A stretch of 6,823 bases of DNA from NCBI GenBank assembly GCA_013336025.1, contig JAAXUM010000090.1:1-6823 (forward strand). Direction: 5' to 3'. The position numbers and the translations under genes are program-made. This DNA is from Chlorobiaceae bacterium (lineage in GTDB: Bacteria; Bacteroidota; Chlorobiia; Chlorobiales; Chlorobiaceae). Positions 4,486 through 6,823 of the stretch are shown one piece after another; the first letter of the stretch is position 1; each line of letters opens with the position of its first letter. The notes below the pieces were generated by a model. That model saw nothing but the letters and a program-made list of their open reading frames with translations, was not told the DNA's origin and did not search any database.

Positions 4486-6823
4486 TGCCATACCCGAATA
4501 TTTCGTCATCGACCCAACGGTATCGGTTGTCAGCCCGCCATAAAAACTCAGATTTCTGTCGACTACAAGATTCATGTTGATATCAGCCCTGAAAGCATTC
4601 TCCTCCGGCTGTGCAGCAATGATCGGGAACTCAAAGCCGGGAGCAGCGAGAAACTCGCTGTGCATCGTTCGATCCTGCCGGAACTCATGAATCCATTGAC
4701 CACGAGCTGAAAAAGCAAGGGATGACTCGTCCGAGAGCTTTTTCAGCAGCGAAAGCTGCAAACCAAGCCTGAACGGCATGGAAATGGTCTCTTGTTCCTT
4801 GAATGACAACCCTATCTCACTTGCCTCGTTATTCTGCTTCAGTTCCTCGAATCCATCCGAATTCTGCACACTGAAACTCAGGCCTGCGAACGGAGTGATC
4901 ATGACATTTCCATTCCGGTGATTCGAACCTATCTCAATATCTCCACTCACAGCGCTGCTCGCAAATGAGCTTTTCAGATATTCATCGTATCCGGCAATAG
5001 CTATTCCTTTTCCGTCGGGCGTATCCATATACAAACCAGGAATAGATGCATGCCGGCTCTCTGCGTTATCGAACTGATCATATGCAAGGGCGCCTTTCAC
5101 ATAGAGATGTTCGCCACGCAAGGCGGCATAGCTACCCAGATGCAGAAAATCAACTCCGCCGGAAGTTTCACGTTCAGGAACGGTCATATCCATCGTACCT
5201 TTTCCCACAGCAAAACCTATAATGGCATCCCTGGTGATTTGCTTGTCGAACCCGGCCGTAAAGCAGATACCATCATACGAACTGTTGGCAGAACCAATGA
5301 ATGAATTTCCTGTAACACCCCCGTTGCCAAAATAGCTGGTCATCCACAAGTTTCCTTCCTTTGGTATCGGCTTGTAACCACCCTCTTTAACAGGGCTTGA
5401 ATCCTCTTTACTTTCAGATTGACCAAACGCATTATTGAACACCCATTGTCCGGTCCTGTTTCCGATCGTTTTGAGGAACATATCGCTTGAGTAAAGGCTG
5501 CTCTGCTGAAGCGAGATAACACCTTCACCAGAAAGTGAGTCGTAAATACTCGCGAGTGTCCCGATATCAGGCTGAAAGAACAACGCGGCAGCTATCGGCC
5601 TGAAATCAGGTGATATCTGTGCTGTCTGAATCCGGTTGACCGCATAACCGACCGAATGCTGATTCCAGGTCAGACCGGAAGGCGAATAGTCGATCGTATA
5701 ATTCAGATCGATATCCGTCGCATTCGGATAGTCCAGTGAATAGGTTGACACCGCCGTATCAGGAGCCTGAAGATCGATTGTCCCATGCTGCATACCCATT
5801 GCCGCAGACATCAGCACGTTGACATGATCTCCTGGCAGCGCATATCCTGCAGCATTTACAGGATCGACCAGATTGATCGGTATTGTTCCGGAAACATCAC
5901 CCGTACCGGTAATGTCAAGTTTGTCTGCAATCTGGTTCTTCAAGTCAAGGTCTGTACAAAACACACCCGTATCTGACTGCAGATAGTTACCGGTGTTCCT
6001 GGTTGTGAGCACCCGATTCCAGTCGCCCGGAGTAACGTAACCGTGATTGGTAAGCAGATTACCTGCTCCCAGATAAACAGTCTCTCCGGATTTGAACCAT
6101 TTGTCCTGGTTATTGAAAAAGGCATTAGCCCCATCGCCAAGATCTACCGATCCTATAATCAGTCTGTTGTTGACAATCTTGTCCGATCCCTTCGTCGCAC
6201 GTATGCCAAAACCGTCGATACCGGAAATAGTCGTGATAATTCCGTCATTGTTTAACGTATTGCCCGCACCGTCCAGAATGAAAACACCTGCCCCCTGATC
6301 GCTGCCGCCTTCGATAAGACTTGTCAAACCCGCAGGATTATTGATATTGATCGTTATATCTCCATTTCCGTCACGCGCAACACTCTGTGCGACGAGCCCG
6401 ACCGAGTTCTGAGCAGTGGCGATCAGGTTTCCCGTCTGTTTGATGATGGTCTTGTCGGAACTGCCAGACCCTTTCGCCGTACTCGAAAAAAGGAAAGCGC
6501 CGATCTGTCCGGGAGGATCTGAAACCAGACCGACAGCACCGCCGCCACCACCAACGCTCTGTGAATAGAGCGCAATGCTGTTGGGACCGGTAACGATAAT
6601 CGAGCCGGCCGTATTGGTGATTTCGACACTACCGCCGTTTCCGCTGCCGCCGTTCTGCAGAGCGATGCTTGTCGCACCGCCGCCCGGCATGACCATCCCG
6701 CCGCCACCGCCGACTGACTGCGCGAAAATACCGACAGAGTTGTCTCCGTTAATGATGATCGAGCCACTGTTGGTAACGCTCACATCACCGCCCTGACCGA
6801 CAACGCCGTTCTGGCCGCCGATC
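4465..6823 (-). CDS. Autotransporter (type V secretion) with glycine-rich passenger repeats, 5' end missing
   Basis: The frame is open from the right edge (first whole codon at 6822) to TGA at 4467-4465, giving 785 residues. A GTG at 6783 is only an internal valine codon. The signal peptide and most of the passenger lie outside. Numbering from codon 6822, the layout starts with repeats at 1-155 carrying NSxxxxxQSVGGGGG (QSV at 35, 88 and a decayed copy at 146). Beta-helical stalk sequence follows at about 155-400, including DKLDITGTGDVSG. A helical linker lies at about 405-460 (PIAAALFF, ASIYDSLSGEG, LQQSSLYSSDMF), then a C-terminal barrel at about 491-785 with WIHEFRQ (710-716) and APGFEF (727-732). 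It ends in the alternating strand GWRITW with a terminal aromatic residue, as expected for recognition by the BAM machinery. The barrel length fits the autotransporter domain family (about 260-300 residues). The protein should be displayed on the outer membrane; adhesion is a plausible but unproven role. No clear passenger cleavage site is seen. Confidence 0.92.
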   Translation of the reverse strand, partial: IGGQNGVVGQGGDVSVTNSGSIIINGDNSVGIFAQSVGGGGGMVMPGGGATSIALQNGGSGNGGSVEITNTAGSIIVTGPNSIALYSQSVGGGGGAVGLVSDPPGQIGAFLFSSTAKGSGSSDKTIIKQTGNLIATAQNSVGLVAQSVARDGNGDITININNPAGLTSLIEGGSDQGAGVFILDGAGNTLNNDGIITTISGIDGFGIRATKGSDKIVNNRLIIGSVDLGDGANAFFNNQDKWFKSGETVYLGAGNLLTNHGYVTPGDWNRVLTTRNTGNYLQSDTGVFCTDLDLKNQIADKLDITGTGDVSGTIPINLVDPVNAAGYALPGDHVNVLMSAAMGMQHGTIDLQAPDTAVSTYSLDYPNATDIDLNYTIDYSPSGLTWNQHSVGYAVNRIQTAQISPDFRPIAAALFFQPDIGTLASIYDSLSGEGVISLQQSSLYSSDMFLKTIGNRTGQWVFNNAFGQSESKEDSSPVKEGGYKPIPKEGNLWMTSYFGNGGVTGNSFIGSANSSYDGICFTAGFDKQITRDAIIGFAVGKGTMDMTVPERETSGGVDFLHLGSYAALRGEHLYVKGALAYDQFDNAESRHASIPGLYMDTPDGKGIAIAGYDEYLKSSFASSAVSGDIEIGSNHRNGNVMITPFAGLSFSVQNSDGFEELKQNNEASEIGLSFKEQETISMPFRLGLQLSLLKKLSDESSLAFSARGQWIHEFRQDRTMHSEFLAAPGFEFPIIAAQPEENAFRADINMNLVVDRNLSFYGGLTTDTVGSMTKYSGMAGWRITW
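6358..6822 (-). repeat. Tandem passenger repeats of the autotransporter
   Basis: Three protein-level units are visible. Unit 1 (6822-6667) and unit 2 (6666-about 6517) share the pattern QNGxxGxGGxV, TNxxGSI, GxNSxxxxxQSVGGGGG, with a period of about 53 residues. Unit 3 (about 6450-6358) keeps TGNLIATAQNSVGLVAQSV but replaces the glycine run with ARDGNGD and lacks the QNG segment. A further stretch of about 30 residues without repeat character lies between units 2 and 3. The series very likely continues beyond the right edge. Similar QSVGGGGG units occur in large autotransporter passengers of many proteobacteria, where each unit probably adds coils to a beta-helix. Confidence 0.8.

Noticed and set aside
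4337..4543. Plus-strand 68-codon frame across the autotransporter 3' end
   Set aside because: It overlaps the barrel C-terminus antisense, crosses the terminator hairpin, has no Shine-Dalgarno at a usable distance and resembles no family I know.
6575..6796. Plus-strand proline-rich frame opposite the autotransporter repeats
   Set aside because: The proline runs are the antisense of the glycine codons in the QSVGGGGG units, so this is a shadow.
6358..6822. Repeat array considered as CRISPR
   Set aside because: The units are about 160 bases, imperfect, in frame and encode a known type of passenger repeat.

Overview
The window carries six protein-coding genes, two of them cut by the window edges. 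The gene content points to a Gram-negative bacterium, because it includes an LPS-export permease and an outer-membrane autotransporter. Sequence feel suggests the green sulfur bacteria (Chlorobium and relatives). That phylum call rests on remembered resemblance of the RibD start, the dCMP deaminase and the RqcH-like protein to Chlorobi homologues, and no search was run.

Left part, minus strand (1-614): the first 27 codons of ribD (riboflavin synthesis) lie directly downstream of a dCMP deaminase-family gene. The two are separated by 11 bases and both belong to the zinc cytidine-deaminase superfamily. A 149-base divergent spacer follows.

Centre, plus strand (764-2750): an NFACT/RqcH-family gene (ribosome-associated quality control) is followed after 25 bases by a short hotdog acyl-CoA thioesterase, probably in one transcript. 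These converge on an LptF/LptG-type permease on the minus strand (2781-4109).

Right part, minus strand (4465-6823): the C-terminal 785 codons of a large autotransporter. From the N-terminal side it shows glycine-rich passenger repeats, a beta-helical stalk, a helical linker and a beta-barrel ending in Trp. Its true start lies beyond the window.

The 355-base gap between the autotransporter and the permease (4110-4464) is the least ordinary stretch. It holds a stem-loop that spans the autotransporter stop codon, a 20-base stretch with the layout of a tRNA 3' end but no 5' half, and a strong 11-bp terminator-like hairpin. Together these could be a relic tRNA end or an old attachment site, though this is inference.

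The genes are mainly housekeeping (nucleotide and flavin metabolism, translation quality control, lipid thioester hydrolysis, LPS export) plus one surface protein. I see no CRISPR array, insertion sequence, toxin-antitoxin pair or defence system, and no convincing undescribed system.
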